A stretch of 64,000 nucleotides of DNA from Phaeobacter bryozoorum (GCF_041893525.1 NZ_CP169068.1), one strand, 5' to 3'. Shown: positions 25,225 to 34,572, numbered from the stretch's first letter. A program made the numbers and translations. Notes: generated from the sequence alone by a model not told the origin.

Positions 25225-26331
25225 ATGGCTTTGTCTCCGCTCAACCAGCGCCGCTGGAACAATTTCTGCCGCAATCGCCGGGCTTTCTGGTCGCTGTGGA
25301 TCTTCTCGGTCCTGTTTGGCATTTCGCTCTTTGCCGAGTTCATCGCCAACGACAAACCGATGCTGGTCAACTACCGTGGTTCATATTTTACCCCGGTGTT
25401 CAATTTCTACCCGGAGACAGTCTTTGGTGGCGATTTCCAGACCGAGGCGGCGTATCGCGACCCTGAGGTTCGGTGTCTGATTGCCTCCGGCGGGATCGAA
25501 GACTGCTTTGACGACCCCGAAACTATTCTGGAAGAGATCGAGGCCGGTACATTTTCAGCAGACGGGTTCGTAGAAGGATGGGCCATCTGGCCGTTGATTC
25601 CCTATTCGTTTAACACCACGGTCGACCGGCCCGGTGCGGCACCGCTGCCACCGAATGGAGAGAACCTGCTGGGCACCGATGACACCAAACGGGATGTGCT
25701 GGCGCGGGTCATTCATGGTTTCCGTCTGTCGATCCTGTTTACCCTGATGGTCACCGGTGCAGCAACATTGGTCGGTATTGCTGCGGGTGCGGTTCAGGGG
25801 TTCTTTGGCGGGTGGCTGGACCTGATCTTTCAGCGCGTGATCGAGATCTGGGGATCCATCCCGCAGCTCTATGTCATCATCATCATGTTTGCGATCCTTG
25901 GGCGCAGCTTCTGGCTGTTGGTGGTGTTGATGATCCTGTTCAGCTGGACCGCCCTTGTGAGCGTGGTGCGGGCCGAGTTCCTGCGCGCGCGAAATCTGGA
26001 ATACGTCCGCGCTGCCAAGGCGCTCGGGGTCGGGAATATGACCATCATGTTCCGCCATATGCTGCCCAATGCGATGGTGGCGACGCTGACGTTTCTGCCT
26101 TTCATCGTGACGGGCACAATTGGCACGCTTGCAGGGCTGGACTTCCTCGGCTTTGGCCTGCCGTCCTCGGCGCCCTCGCTGGGCGAGCTGACCTTGCAGG
26201 CAAAACAGAACCTGGAGGCGCCCTGGCTTGCTTTCACCGCGTTTTTCACCTTTGCCATCATGCTGTCACTGCTGGTCTTCATCTTTGAAGGGGTGCGCGA
26301 TGCCTTTGACCCGAGAAAGACCTTCTCATGA
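25225..26331 (+). CDS. yejE: Peptide ABC transporter permease YejE
   Basis: 368 residues. A first membrane helix (about 20-40) is followed by a large periplasmic segment (about 45-150, with LVNYRGSYFTPVFNFYPETVFGG, typical of YejE), then five more helices. The EAA loop YVRAAKALGVGNMTIMFRHMLPNAM lies in the cytoplasm. It pairs with YejB to form the channel. Confidence 0.95.
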   Translation: MALSPLNQRRWNNFCRNRRAFWSLWIFSVLFGISLFAEFIANDKPMLVNYRGSYFTPVFNFYPETVFGGDFQTEAAYRDPEVRCLIASGGIEDCFDDPETILEEIEAGTFSADGFVEGWAIWPLIPYSFNTTVDRPGAAPLPPNGENLLGTDDTKRDVLARVIHGFRLSILFTLMVTGAATLVGIAAGAVQGFFGGWLDLIFQRVIEIWGSIPQLYVIIIMFAILGRSFWLLVVLMILFSWTALVSVVRAEFLRARNLEYVRAAKALGVGNMTIMFRHMLPNAMVATLTFLPFIVTGTIGTLAGLDFLGFGLPSSAPSLGELTLQAKQNLEAPWLAFTAFFTFAIMLSLLVFIFEGVRDAFDPRKTFS

Positions 26332-26431
26332 CCGGTTCAGGCTCTAATCCGCAGAATAGAGGCGTCGCGGCCTCCTGTTCGCCGCCGTGCGATGGTGCGA
26401 CCCGCAAATGCTCCAACCCATGGGCAATCCG

Positions 26432-28030
26432 ATGACAACACGCGATCAAACTGCGCCGCTATTAAACGTCGAGAACCTGCGCGTGTCTTTCCGCCAGGAT
26501 GGAAAGGTGACCGAGGCCGTGCGCGGTGTGTCCTTCTCTGTTGGTCGCGGCGAAACAGTCGCGCTGGTGGGGGAGAGCGGGTCCGGGAAGTCGGTGACTG
26601 CGCTGTCCACCGTGTCATTGCTGGGGGACAGCGCCACTGTCAGCGGGTCTGTCACCTACGACGGACAGGAAATGGTCGGCGCCAGTGACCGCCGCCTTCG
26701 GCAGGTGCGCGGCAACGATATCAGCTTCATCTTTCAGGAGCCGATGACCTCGCTCAACCCGCTGCACACGATCGAGAAACAGCTGGCCGAGTTGCTGGCA
26801 CTGCATCAGGGGCTGGCGGGCGCTGCGGCGCGGAACCGGATTTTGGACCTGCTGAACCGGGTTGGTATCCGCGACGCTGAAACCCGTCTCGATGCTTATC
26901 CGCATCAATTGTCGGGTGGTCAGCGCCAGCGGGTGATGATCGCGATGGCCTTGGCCAACCAGCCCGATATCCTGATCGCGGATGAACCCACCACCGCACT
27001 GGATGTCACGATCCAAGCCCAGATCCTTGAACTGCTCGCGGACCTGAAGGCCAGCGAGGGCATGGGGCTGCTGTTCATTACCCACGACCTGAGCATTGTG
27101 CGCCGGATCGCGGATCGTGTCTGTGTCATGCAGGCCGGAGTAATTGTCGAGACCGGACCGACAGCTGAGATTTTCGCCAATCCGCAGCATCCCTATACCC
27201 GCAAACTGCTGGATGCCGAACCCACAGGCCAGCCGGAGCCGGTGCCTCAGGCTGCTGAAGAGTTGGTTCGGACCGAGGATCTGAAGGTCTGGTTCCCGAT
27301 CCAAAAAGGCTTGCTGAAACGTACCGTCGGCCATGTGAAGGCTGTGAACCCGACATCGCTTTCGGTGCGGGCGGGCGAAACGCTGGGCATCGTCGGCGAA
27401 AGCGGCAGCGGCAAGACAACGCTGGCTCTTGCCATCATGCGGCTGATTGCGTCGGACGGGCGTGTGGAGTTCCAGGGACAGGATCTGCGCCAGTGGTCTA
27501 CGAGGGATCTGCGGCGGCTGCGTGCCGATATGCAGATCGTGTTTCAGGATCCTTTTGGCTCGCTCAGCCCGCGTATGACCTGCGCGCAGATCATTGCCGA
27601 AGGTCTGGCCATCCACAATGTCGATCAGGATCGGGATCCTCGGGATCTGGTGGCTGAGGTCATGACGGAGGTTGGTCTCGATCCGGCCTTTATGGATCGT
27701 TATCCGCATGAGTTTTCCGGCGGCCAGCGGCAGCGGATCGCCATTGCGCGAGCCATGGTGCTGCGGCCGAAACTGGTCGTGCTGGACGAACCCACATCGG
27801 CGCTGGACATGACGGTACAGGTTCAGATCGTCAACCTGCTGCGCGACCTGCAAAAGCGCTACGGGCTGGCCTATCTGTTCATCTCCCATGACCTGAACGT
27901 CGTGCGCGCGATGTCGCACAAGATGATCGTGATGAAGCAGGGCGATGTGGTGGAGGCGGGATCCGCTGCGGAACTCTTTGCCAACCCGTCGGATCCTTAT
28001 ACGCGACAGTTACTTGCTGCGGCTGGATGA
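26432..28030 (+). CDS. yejF: Peptide ABC transporter ATP-binding protein, fused double cassette, YejF
   Basis: 532 residues from ATG 26432. Two ABC cassettes: the first has GESGSGKS and signature LSGGQRQRV, with ILIADEPTTALD. The second has GESGSGKT, FSGGQRQRI and LVVLDEPTSALD. Both power the YejBE channel. Upstream ATGs at 26408 and 26420 are possible, and there is no clear Shine-Dalgarno. The gene follows yejE by about 100 bp, so it is probably in the same operon. Confidence 0.93.
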   Translation: MTTRDQTAPLLNVENLRVSFRQDGKVTEAVRGVSFSVGRGETVALVGESGSGKSVTALSTVSLLGDSATVSGSVTYDGQEMVGASDRRLRQVRGNDISFIFQEPMTSLNPLHTIEKQLAELLALHQGLAGAAARNRILDLLNRVGIRDAETRLDAYPHQLSGGQRQRVMIAMALANQPDILIADEPTTALDVTIQAQILELLADLKASEGMGLLFITHDLSIVRRIADRVCVMQAGVIVETGPTAEIFANPQHPYTRKLLDAEPTGQPEPVPQAAEELVRTEDLKVWFPIQKGLLKRTVGHVKAVNPTSLSVRAGETLGIVGESGSGKTTLALAIMRLIASDGRVEFQGQDLRQWSTRDLRRLRADMQIVFQDPFGSLSPRMTCAQIIAEGLAIHNVDQDRDPRDLVAEVMTEVGLDPAFMDRYPHEFSGGQRQRIAIARAMVLRPKLVVLDEPTSALDMTVQVQIVNLLRDLQKRYGLAYLFISHDLNVVRAMSHKMIVMKQGDVVEAGSAAELFANPSDPYTRQLLAAAG

Positions 28031-28297
28031 CGGCGTGTTTCTGCGGATTGGCCGGATCCTGAGCTTTGGCTCCGATGGTATGGGTGTCGCGACCGTTCGG
28101 CCGATCCAGGTTCCTAAAACGGCTGAGGCTGTCGCCGGCGCCTAACCTGCTGAGATAGCTAACAAGACTGCCCTGCACGGGTTATGTGGTGGGGCAGCCG
28201 TCCGGTGGGTTGGCACATCATGTCAACAAACGCGGCGTCGCCAATTGTGATTTGCGCGGCACATGTTTAAGTTGGTGGTTGCAGGTTGGCTTTGGCC

Positions 28298-28311
28298 TTG
28301 GCGCAGATCAA
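28298..28311. promoter_or_regulatory. Imperfect FNR box before fnrL
   Basis: TTGGCGCAGATCAA matches TTGAT-N4-ATCAA in eight of ten conserved positions, with a perfect right half-site. It lies only 12 bp before the fnrL start codon, a position suited to autorepression rather than activation. Confidence 0.5.
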
Positions 28312-28323
28312 ATCGGATCAATC

Positions 28324-29064
28324 ATGAACGCTCCTACCATTCACAATGTGAACTGCGGCGATTGCCCCATTCGTCACCGCGCTGTTTGTGCGCGCTGTGA
28401 TGCGGATGAATTGGAAGTCCTGGATTCGATCAAATACTACCGCACATATGAGGCCGGTCAGCCGATCACCTGGTCCGGCGACCGGATGGATTTCGTAGGG
28501 TCGGTTGTGTCCGGCATTGCGACCCTGACGCAGACGATGGAAGATGGCCGCACCCAGATGGTCGGCCTGCTCTTGCCCAGCGATTTTGTCGGGCGACCGG
28601 GGCGCGATACGGCTGCCTATAATGTCGTAGCGACATCCACGGTGGTCATGTGCTGTTTTCGCAAGAAACCGTTTGAGGACATGATGTCCCAGACGCCGCA
28701 TGTGGCGCATCGGTTGCTTGAGATGACGCTGGACGAACTGGACGCGGCGCGGGAATGGATGCTGGTTCTGGGACGCAAGACAGCGCGCGAAAAAATCGCC
28801 AGCCTTCTGTCCATTCTGGCCCGGCGCGATGCGTCCCTACAGCGCCACAAGGACAGCAATCGGCGGGTATTCGATCTGCCGCTCACCCGGGAAGCAATGG
28901 CTGACTATCTGGGGCTGACGCTGGAGACAGTCAGCCGACAGGTCTCAGCCCTGCGTAGGGATGGTGTCATTGAACTGGAAGGCAAACGGCATGTGACCGT
29001 GCCCGACATGGGCCGCCTGATGGAAGAAGCTGGCGACGACAGCGACGGGGGCTGCCTGATCTGA
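28324..29064 (+). CDS. fnrL: FnrL, oxygen-sensing Crp/Fnr transcription factor
   Basis: 246 residues. Cluster ligands are the N-terminal cysteines Cys11, Cys14, Cys22 and Cys25 (NCGDCPIRHRAVCARC) and Cys110 or Cys111 in VVMCC. Alphaproteobacterial FnrL uses three of the first group plus the internal one to hold a [4Fe-4S] cluster that is lost in oxygen. A cyclic-nucleotide-like beta barrel, a long dimer helix and the HTH (ETVSRQVSALRRDGVIELEG, recognition E-SR) follow. Active FnrL binds TTGA-N6-TCAA boxes, found nearby before ccoN and ccoG. The ATG at 28324 is chosen over the longer open frame. Confidence 0.96.
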   Translation: MNAPTIHNVNCGDCPIRHRAVCARCDADELEVLDSIKYYRTYEAGQPITWSGDRMDFVGSVVSGIATLTQTMEDGRTQMVGLLLPSDFVGRPGRDTAAYNVVATSTVVMCCFRKKPFEDMMSQTPHVAHRLLEMTLDELDAAREWMLVLGRKTAREKIASLLSILARRDASLQRHKDSNRRVFDLPLTREAMADYLGLTLETVSRQVSALRRDGVIELEGKRHVTVPDMGRLMEEAGDDSDGGCLI

Positions 29065-29086
29065 CTTTCCGATAGAGCGCATGAGC

Positions 29087-29117
29087 AAGGGGCCAGCAAC
29101 CGCAGCCCCTTCTTTTT
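29087..29117 (+). terminator. fnrL terminator
   Basis: Stem AAGGGGC (29087-29093) with GCCCCTT (29105-29111), an 11-nt loop, then CTTTTTT. Confidence 0.8.
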
Positions 29118-29127
29118 TGGACCGCGG

Positions 29128-29967
29128 CTAATGCGCCATCAGAACCGGGACTTTGGCCTTCTCAAGCATGTTGCGGGTCGCACCGCCCAGGATTGCCTCG
29201 CGGAACCGGGAATGGCCGTAGGCGCCCATTACGATCAGATCGGCAGCCGTATCCACGGCGTGGCGGTTCAGCACATCGGAGACCCGGGTCATTGTTTTGC
29301 TCAGTACGTCGATCTCACATTTGACCCCGTGGCGTGACAGCATCTGGCAGAGCATTCCACCTGGATCGGAACGTTCTGGGCCGTGCTGCGGCGGGTCAAT
29401 CACCACCACACGCACCACATCCGCTGCCTGAAGCATCGGCAGCGCCTTGCGAATGGCGGTCATCGCTTCGATGCTTTCGTTCCAGGCAACCAGAACGGTT
29501 TTGGGTTGGTCGGGCAGTGGGCAGTCATCTGGAACCACCAGTACCGGCGCGCGGCCTTCGAATAGGGCGGCCTCGACGATGGCCTCCGCTTCGGCGGGGC
29601 GATCCTTGCCATAGGGCTGGCCCAACACGACAAGATCAGAGAACCGCGCCATTCGTGCAACATGACGGCCGATATCGGCCATTTGCGCGACACCGGTCTC
29701 GACATTGAAAGTCACGGCGGATCGCGTCAGCCGCTCGGTGGCGGCGGTTTCGATCTCGGCGACCTCCTCTTTGGCGCGGGCAAGGGTCTCCTGCAGTACC
29801 ATCGCGTTGGCACCGGCGTAGTAGTACCCGGTCTGGGTGCGATCCACCCCCAGGCACAGGGCATCCAGATGGCCGTCGCTCAGGCGGGTCAGCGAGATGG
29901 ATTGCTCCAGCTGGGCTCCGGTGTTTGCGGGTGTGGTCAGCACAGTCAGTAGTGTTTTGTAGGACAT
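29128..29967 (-). CDS. Tandem-domain universal stress protein
   Basis: 280 residues, made of two UspA domains. The second ends with the ATP-binding-type motif MGAYGHSRFREAILGGATRNML, followed by KAKVPVLMAH, the typical UspA end. The first has the corresponding VLGQPYGKD segment. Such tandem Usp proteins in proteobacteria are often FNR-controlled; here the strong FNR box at 30067 is 100 bp away and serves ccoN more directly. The start at 29967 follows TGAGGTT. Function: stress survival, molecular role unknown. Confidence 0.9.
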   Translation of the reverse strand: MSYKTLLTVLTTPANTGAQLEQSISLTRLSDGHLDALCLGVDRTQTGYYYAGANAMVLQETLARAKEEVAEIETAATERLTRSAVTFNVETGVAQMADIGRHVARMARFSDLVVLGQPYGKDRPAEAEAIVEAALFEGRAPVLVVPDDCPLPDQPKTVLVAWNESIEAMTAIRKALPMLQAADVVRVVVIDPPQHGPERSDPGGMLCQMLSRHGVKCEIDVLSKTMTRVSDVLNRHAVDTAADLIVMGAYGHSRFREAILGGATRNMLEKAKVPVLMAH

Positions 29968-30066
29968 ATTAACCTCACATGAGTATGAGCGACCGCAACA
30001 AACTTGTGGTTGTGCCGCGTGTTGCGCCATTGTGAAAGTGCTTCTCACATTCTGCGGCAAACCGTC

Positions 30067-30080
30067 TTGATACAGATCAA
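30067..30080. promoter_or_regulatory. FNR box of the ccoNOQP operon
   Basis: TTGATACAGATCAA is a perfect FNR consensus (TTGAT-N4-ATCAA). A possible -10 (CATTTA at 30103-30108, preceded by TG) lies 22 bp further, the spacing of class II FNR-activated promoters. The ccoN start codon is at 30175. Confidence 0.9.
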
Positions 30081-30174
30081 GGCGTTGTCCGGCGCAGTTT
30101 TGCATTTAAGGCTCAGAAAAAATCTGTCTGACGCGACCCAGAGAATCGTGTCGGGCAAGGAAAAGGGACGCAAG

Positions 30175-31785
30175 ATGTCTAATTATATCAAGCTGATCGC
30201 GCTTGGTTTGGTCACGCTCTTTGCGATGATCGCGACCAATTACGCGCGGGATTTGGCCTATCAGGTTCATGCGATCATCATCATGATCGTGGCTGGCGGG
30301 CTGTTTCTATACACCCTACAACACACCGATGAGCCTGTGACTGCAACGGGATCGTTACAGGGCGAGTACTTTGACAGTGTTGTACGCGCCGGTGTGGTCG
30401 CAACCGCGTTTTGGGGTGTGGTCGGGTTTCTGGTCGGGGTGTTCATCGCCTTCCAGCTGGCCTTTCCGGTCCTGAACTTCGAATGGGCGCAGGGGCTGGC
30501 GAACTTTGGGCGGCTCCGTCCATTGCATACCTCGGCGGTGATTTTCGCCTTTGGCGGTAACGCGCTGATTGCGACATCTTTTTATGTGGTGCAGCGCACC
30601 TCCGCCGCCCGTCTCTGGGGGGGCAATCTGGCGTGGTTTGTGTTCTGGGGCTATCAGCTCTTCATCGTGCTGGCGGCGACCGGATATCTCTTCGGCTCGA
30701 CCCAGTCGAAGGAATATGCCGAGCCGGAGTGGCACGTTGACCTGTGGCTGACCATCGTCTGGGTTGCCTATCTCGCGGTGTTCCTGGGCACCGTTATCAA
30801 GCGCAAGGAGCCGCATATCTATGTGGCCAACTGGTTCTACCTCGCCTTTATCGTCACCGTGGCGATGCTGCATCTGGTCAACAACATGACCATTCCGGTC
30901 AGCATCTGGGGATCCAAATCCGTGATCCTTTGGTCCGGTGTGCAGGATGCGATGGTGCAGTGGTGGTATGGCCACAATGCCGTCGGATTTTTCCTGACTG
31001 CGGGGTTCCTTGGCATGATGTATTATTTTGTGCCCAAGCAGGCGGAACGACCGGTGTTTTCATACAAGCTGTCGATCATCCACTTCTGGGCGTTGATCTT
31101 CCTTTATATCTGGGCGGGTCCCCACCATCTGCATTACACCGCGCTGCCGGATTGGGCGTCGACCCTTGGCATGGTGTTCTCCATCGTGCTGTGGATGCCC
31201 AGCTGGGGCGGCATGATCAACGGCCTGATGACACTGTCGGGTGCCTGGGACAAGCTGCGCACCGACCCGGTGATCCGTATGATGGTGATCTCGATCGGCT
31301 TTTATGGCATGTCCACCTTTGAAGGTCCGATGATGTCGATCCGCGCGGTGAACTCGCTGTCGCATTACACCGACTGGACCATTGGTCACGTTCACTCCGG
31401 TGCGCTTGGCTGGAACGGCATGATCACCTTTGGTGCCCTCTACTTCTTGGTGCCGGTTCTGTGGAAACGAGAGCGCCTCTATTCGCTCAGCCTGGTGTCC
31501 TGGCACTTCTGGCTGGCGACAATCGGCATCATTCTCTACGCGGCGTCGATGTGGGTGACCGGCATTATGGAAGGCCTGATGTGGCGTGAAGTGGATGCCA
31601 ACGGGTTCCTTGTGAACTCCTTTGCCGACACCGTGGCCGCAAAGTTCCCGATGTATGTGGTGCGCGCCCTCGGCGGGGTCCTGTTCCTCGCTGGTGCTCT
31701 GATCATGTGCTACAATCTCTGGATGACCGTACGACGGGCGCCGGCCAAAGAGGCCAGCCTGACCGTTGCGGTTCCGGCTGAATAA
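30175..31785 (+). CDS. ccoN: Cytochrome cbb3 oxidase subunit I
   Basis: 536 residues, about twelve membrane helices. The haem-copper subunit: it carries haem b, the high-spin haem and CuB, and reduces oxygen at very low concentrations. Recognisable parts: LRPLHTSAVIFAFGGNALIATSFYVVQRT (His ligand of haem b), VQWWYGHNAVGFFLTAGFLGMMYYFVPK and FIWAGPHHLHYTALPDW-like (WAGPHHLHYT) for CuB. ATG 30175 is right after AAGGGACGCAAG. First gene of ccoNOQP, controlled by the FNR box at 30067. Confidence 0.97.
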   Translation: MSNYIKLIALGLVTLFAMIATNYARDLAYQVHAIIIMIVAGGLFLYTLQHTDEPVTATGSLQGEYFDSVVRAGVVATAFWGVVGFLVGVFIAFQLAFPVLNFEWAQGLANFGRLRPLHTSAVIFAFGGNALIATSFYVVQRTSAARLWGGNLAWFVFWGYQLFIVLAATGYLFGSTQSKEYAEPEWHVDLWLTIVWVAYLAVFLGTVIKRKEPHIYVANWFYLAFIVTVAMLHLVNNMTIPVSIWGSKSVILWSGVQDAMVQWWYGHNAVGFFLTAGFLGMMYYFVPKQAERPVFSYKLSIIHFWALIFLYIWAGPHHLHYTALPDWASTLGMVFSIVLWMPSWGGMINGLMTLSGAWDKLRTDPVIRMMVISIGFYGMSTFEGPMMSIRAVNSLSHYTDWTIGHVHSGALGWNGMITFGALYFLVPVLWKRERLYSLSLVSWHFWLATIGIILYAASMWVTGIMEGLMWREVDANGFLVNSFADTVAAKFPMYVVRALGGVLFLAGALIMCYNLWMTVRRAPAKEASLTVAVPAE

Positions 31786-31798
31786 GGAGGGCCGGACA

Positions 31799-32527
31799 AT
31801 GGCAATTCTCGACAAACATAAAATCCTCGAGACCAATGCGACCCTCCTTCTGGTGTGCAGCTTTCTGGTTGTCACCATCGGTGGGCTGGTCCAGATCGCA
31901 CCGCTGTTCTGGCTGGAAAACACCATCGAAGAGGTGGAAGGCATGCGCCCCTACACCCCGCTGGAGCTGGCCGGGCGTGACATCTACATCCGCGAAGGCT
32001 GCTATGTCTGCCACAGCCAGATGATCCGCCCCATGCGGGACGAAGTGGAACGTTACGGTCCTTATTCGCTGGCAGCGGAGTCGATGTATGACCATCCCTT
32101 CCAGTGGGGGTCCAAACGGACCGGCCCGGATCTGGCCCGTGTGGGTGGCCGCTATTCTGACGAATGGCACGTGGATCACCTGCGCGACCCGCAGTCGGTT
32201 GTCCCGGAATTGGTGATGCCCAAATATGGCTTCCTTGAGAACAACCGGATTGACGGCGAATACATCGGCGATGTGATGGCGGCGAACGCTTTTGTCGGTG
32301 TGCCCTATTCCGACGAGATGCTGGAAAATGCAGAGGCCGACTTCCGCGCCCAGAGCAATCCCGACGCCGATTATGACGGGCTTCTGGAGCGCTATGGCGA
32401 GAAGGTCAGCGTACGCAATTTCGACGGTCAGCCGGGGATCTCCGAGGCCGACGCGCTGATCGCTTATCTGCAAATGCTGGGGACTTTGGTTGATTTCTCG
32501 ACCTTCACCCCCGCAGCCAACCGCTGA
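31799..32527 (+). CDS. ccoO: Cytochrome cbb3 oxidase subunit II (monohaem cytochrome c)
   Basis: 242 residues. One N-terminal membrane anchor (about 15-38), then a periplasmic domain with the haem c motif Cys68-Tyr-Val-Cys71-His72, followed by SQMIRPM, where Met is the probable second ligand. GGAGG is just upstream of ATG 31799. It passes electrons from CcoP to CcoN. Fixed order with ccoN and ccoQ. Confidence 0.97.
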   Translation: MAILDKHKILETNATLLLVCSFLVVTIGGLVQIAPLFWLENTIEEVEGMRPYTPLELAGRDIYIREGCYVCHSQMIRPMRDEVERYGPYSLAAESMYDHPFQWGSKRTGPDLARVGGRYSDEWHVDHLRDPQSVVPELVMPKYGFLENNRIDGEYIGDVMAANAFVGVPYSDEMLENAEADFRAQSNPDADYDGLLERYGEKVSVRNFDGQPGISEADALIAYLQMLGTLVDFSTFTPAANR

Positions 32528-32539
32528 TTGGAGGCAGGC

Positions 32540-32737
32540 ATGGATATCTACACTCTGCTTCGGGAATTTGCGGACAGCTGGATGTTGCTCTTTCTGTTCG
32601 TGTTTTTCCTGGCTGTTGTGATCTGGGCGTTCCGCCCCGGCAGCAGCAAGGTCTACAAGGACACCGCCAACATCCCCTTCCGGCATGAAGACAAACCCGC
32701 CCCAGAAATGGGTAAAGCCAAGGAGGCGCGGTCATGA
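32540..32737 (+). CDS. ccoQ: Cytochrome cbb3 oxidase subunit CcoQ
   Basis: 65 residues, MDIYTLLREFADSW, then one membrane helix (about 15-31) and a hydrophilic tail. CcoQ stabilises the assembled oxidase. ATG 32540 follows GGAGG. Its stop overlaps the ccoP start (ATGA at 32734). Confidence 0.93.
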   Translation: MDIYTLLREFADSWMLLFLFVFFLAVVIWAFRPGSSKVYKDTANIPFRHEDKPAPEMGKAKEARS

Positions 32738-33603
32738 GCAAGAAAGTGAAGAAGTTCGAGGACGATCCGAATACCACCGGCCACAGCTGGGACGGGATCG
32801 AGGAGTTCGATAACCCGATGCCACGTTGGTGGCTCTGGACCTTTTACGCGACCATTATCTGGGGCATTGGCTATACCATCGCCTATCCGGCCTGGCCGGG
32901 CATCCAGTCTGCGACTGCCGGTGTGTTGGGCTGGAACTCGCGGGCGCTGGTGGCAGAAGAAATCGCCGCGGTGAACGAGGCGAATGCCCCGATCAACAGC
33001 CGCCTTGAGGAGATTGAGCTTGCGTCGATTTCCACCGATCCCGAGCTGAACGGCTATGCGGTCTCGGCTGGTTCTGCGGTGTTCAAGACCTGGTGCGCCC
33101 AGTGTCACGGTGCCGGTGCCGCCGGGGCCAAAGGGTATCCGAACCTGTTGGATGACGATTGGCTTTGGGGCGGATCGATCGAGGATATCCACGCGACGAT
33201 CGCCCATGGGATCCGCAACGAAGAAAGCGACGAGGCGCGTTATTCGGAGATGCCGGCCTTTGGTCGCGATGAGTTGCTGGAGAAGGAAGAGATTGATCAG
33301 GTCGTGAACTTCGTGATGTCGCTTTCGGGCGATCCTCAGGATGCGACGAAGGTGGAGGCGGGTGCGGTGGTCTTTGCCGACAATTGCGCCTCCTGCCACA
33401 TGGACGACGGTACCGGTGACCGTTCGCAGGGCGCTCCGAACCTGGCCGATGCCATCTGGCTCTATGGCGGGGATTACGCAACCCTGACAGAGACCGTCCA
33501 CAATTCACGTTACGGGGTCATGCCAAACTGGAACACGCGTCTGACCGAGGCGCAGATCCGCGCGGTTTCGGCTTATGTGCACCAGTTGGGTGGCGGCGAA
33601 TAG
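32734..33603 (+). CDS. ccoP: Cytochrome cbb3 oxidase subunit III (dihaem cytochrome c)
   Basis: 289 residues. One membrane helix (about 31-52) is followed by two cytochrome c domains: Cys121-Ala-Gln-Cys124-His125 and Cys218-Ala-Ser-Cys221-His222. It accepts electrons from the bc1 complex or the CycM-type cytochrome and passes them to CcoO. Overlaps ccoQ by 4 bp. It ends before a terminator. Confidence 0.97.
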   Translation: MSKKVKKFEDDPNTTGHSWDGIEEFDNPMPRWWLWTFYATIIWGIGYTIAYPAWPGIQSATAGVLGWNSRALVAEEIAAVNEANAPINSRLEEIELASISTDPELNGYAVSAGSAVFKTWCAQCHGAGAAGAKGYPNLLDDDWLWGGSIEDIHATIAHGIRNEESDEARYSEMPAFGRDELLEKEEIDQVVNFVMSLSGDPQDATKVEAGAVVFADNCASCHMDDGTGDRSQGAPNLADAIWLYGGDYATLTETVHNSRYGVMPNWNTRLTEAQIRAVSAYVHQLGGGE

Positions 33604-33636
33604 CTCTGCCTGTTTCGTGTCGCTGGACATGATCTC

Positions 33637-33670
33637 TGGGGCTGCCTTCGGGCGGCCCCATCTGCGTTTT
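33637..33670 (+). terminator. Terminator after ccoP
   Basis: Stem TGGGGCTGCC (33637-33646) with GGCGGCCCCA (33651-33660) and a TTCG tetraloop; one G-T wobble. The T-run behind it (TCTGCGTTTT) is moderate. Confidence 0.7.
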
Positions 33671-33700
33671 GATAAGGTGAATTGTGGCGGATTTTTTTGC

Positions 33701-33731
33701 TTGAAGCTACAGTTGCTGTAGGGTTTAGCAG
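33701..33731 (+). promoter_or_regulatory. MerR-type metal-responsive promoter before the transglutaminase-like gene
   Basis: TTGAAG (-35, 33701-33706) is followed by the perfect palindrome CTACAG-TTG-CTGTAG (33707-33721). The -10 candidate is TAGCAG (33726-33731), giving a 19-bp spacer. Long spacers with a central dyad are the mark of MerR-family promoters. The same architecture is found before zntA at 50410. The ATG of the gene lies 27 bp downstream of the -10. Confidence 0.7.
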
Positions 33732-33757
33732 GGTGGGGCAACCAGATAGGTGACCCC

Positions 33758-34558
33758 ATGTCAGATACTCGCTTCCTTACCGCAACCTCTATGCTGGATA
33801 TCACCGCGCCAGCAATTTCTGCTTTGATTTCAGCGCGTGGCTGGCAGCAGCTCGTACCCGCTGACCGGATCGGCGCCGCCTATACCTACGTCCGCAATGA
33901 TATCCTCTTTGGCTATAACATCGCTGATACGCGGACGGCATCGCAGGTTCTGGCGGACGGCTACGGCCAATGCAATACCAAGGCAACCCTGCTGATGGCG
34001 CTGCTGCGGGCTCTTGGCATTCCGTGCCGTCTGCATGGCTTCACCATTGATAAGAGCCTTCAGCGCGGTGTTGTACCCGAACTGGTGTATTGGATGGCTC
34101 CGCGCAATATCCTGCATTCCTGGGTTGAGGTTCAGTTGGACGGCCAATGGATCAACCTGGAGGGTTTCATCCTGGATCAGGGCGTGCTCGGGGCTTTGCA
34201 GGCGGCATTTCCGGGGCGCGACACGCTATGTGGCTATGGCGCTGGCACCGATTGCCTGCAAGCGCCGATGGTCGCATGGCAAGGGCGCGACACCTATATT
34301 CAGAAAACCGGGATCAATGCAGATCTTGGTGTGTTCGATAGCCCGGATGCCTTCTACGCCCGCCACCGGCAGGACCTGCGCGGCATACGCGGTTGGCTCT
34401 ATCGGAATGCCATTCGTCATTGGATGAACCATCGGGTCGCCGGGATCCGTCGCGGGCAGGTGCCGGTACTGCCAGGTGGGAGCAGTACATTGGAGCCGCA
34501 GTTCTCCAGTCCGCTTCTTACCGCGGACACCGGCCCGTATTCAACAGAGGGAGAGTAG
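33758..34558 (+). CDS. Transglutaminase-like domain protein
   Basis: 266 residues. The transglutaminase-like catalytic triad is visible: Cys in DGYGQCNTKATLLMALLRALGIPCR, His in ILHSWVEVQLDGQWINLE, then the acidic residue in LEGFILD. The N-terminal helix region and a C-terminal extension ending in Pro/Ser-rich sequence have no clear match. No signal peptide or membrane segment. The upstream MerR-type promoter is unexpected for this family and suggests a metal-stress role. Located between ccoNOQP and ccoGHIS but likely independent of them. The family is fairly certain; the role is unknown. Confidence 0.75.
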   Translation: MSDTRFLTATSMLDITAPAISALISARGWQQLVPADRIGAAYTYVRNDILFGYNIADTRTASQVLADGYGQCNTKATLLMALLRALGIPCRLHGFTIDKSLQRGVVPELVYWMAPRNILHSWVEVQLDGQWINLEGFILDQGVLGALQAAFPGRDTLCGYGAGTDCLQAPMVAWQGRDTYIQKTGINADLGVFDSPDAFYARHRQDLRGIRGWLYRNAIRHWMNHRVAGIRRGQVPVLPGGSSTLEPQFSSPLLTADTGPYSTEGE

Positions 34559-34572
34559 ATTTTGGCCGGTCT

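Noticed and set aside
26615..27919. 434-codon minus-strand frame opposite yejF
   Set aside because: It is a shadow of the double-ABC ATPase gene and has no known motif.
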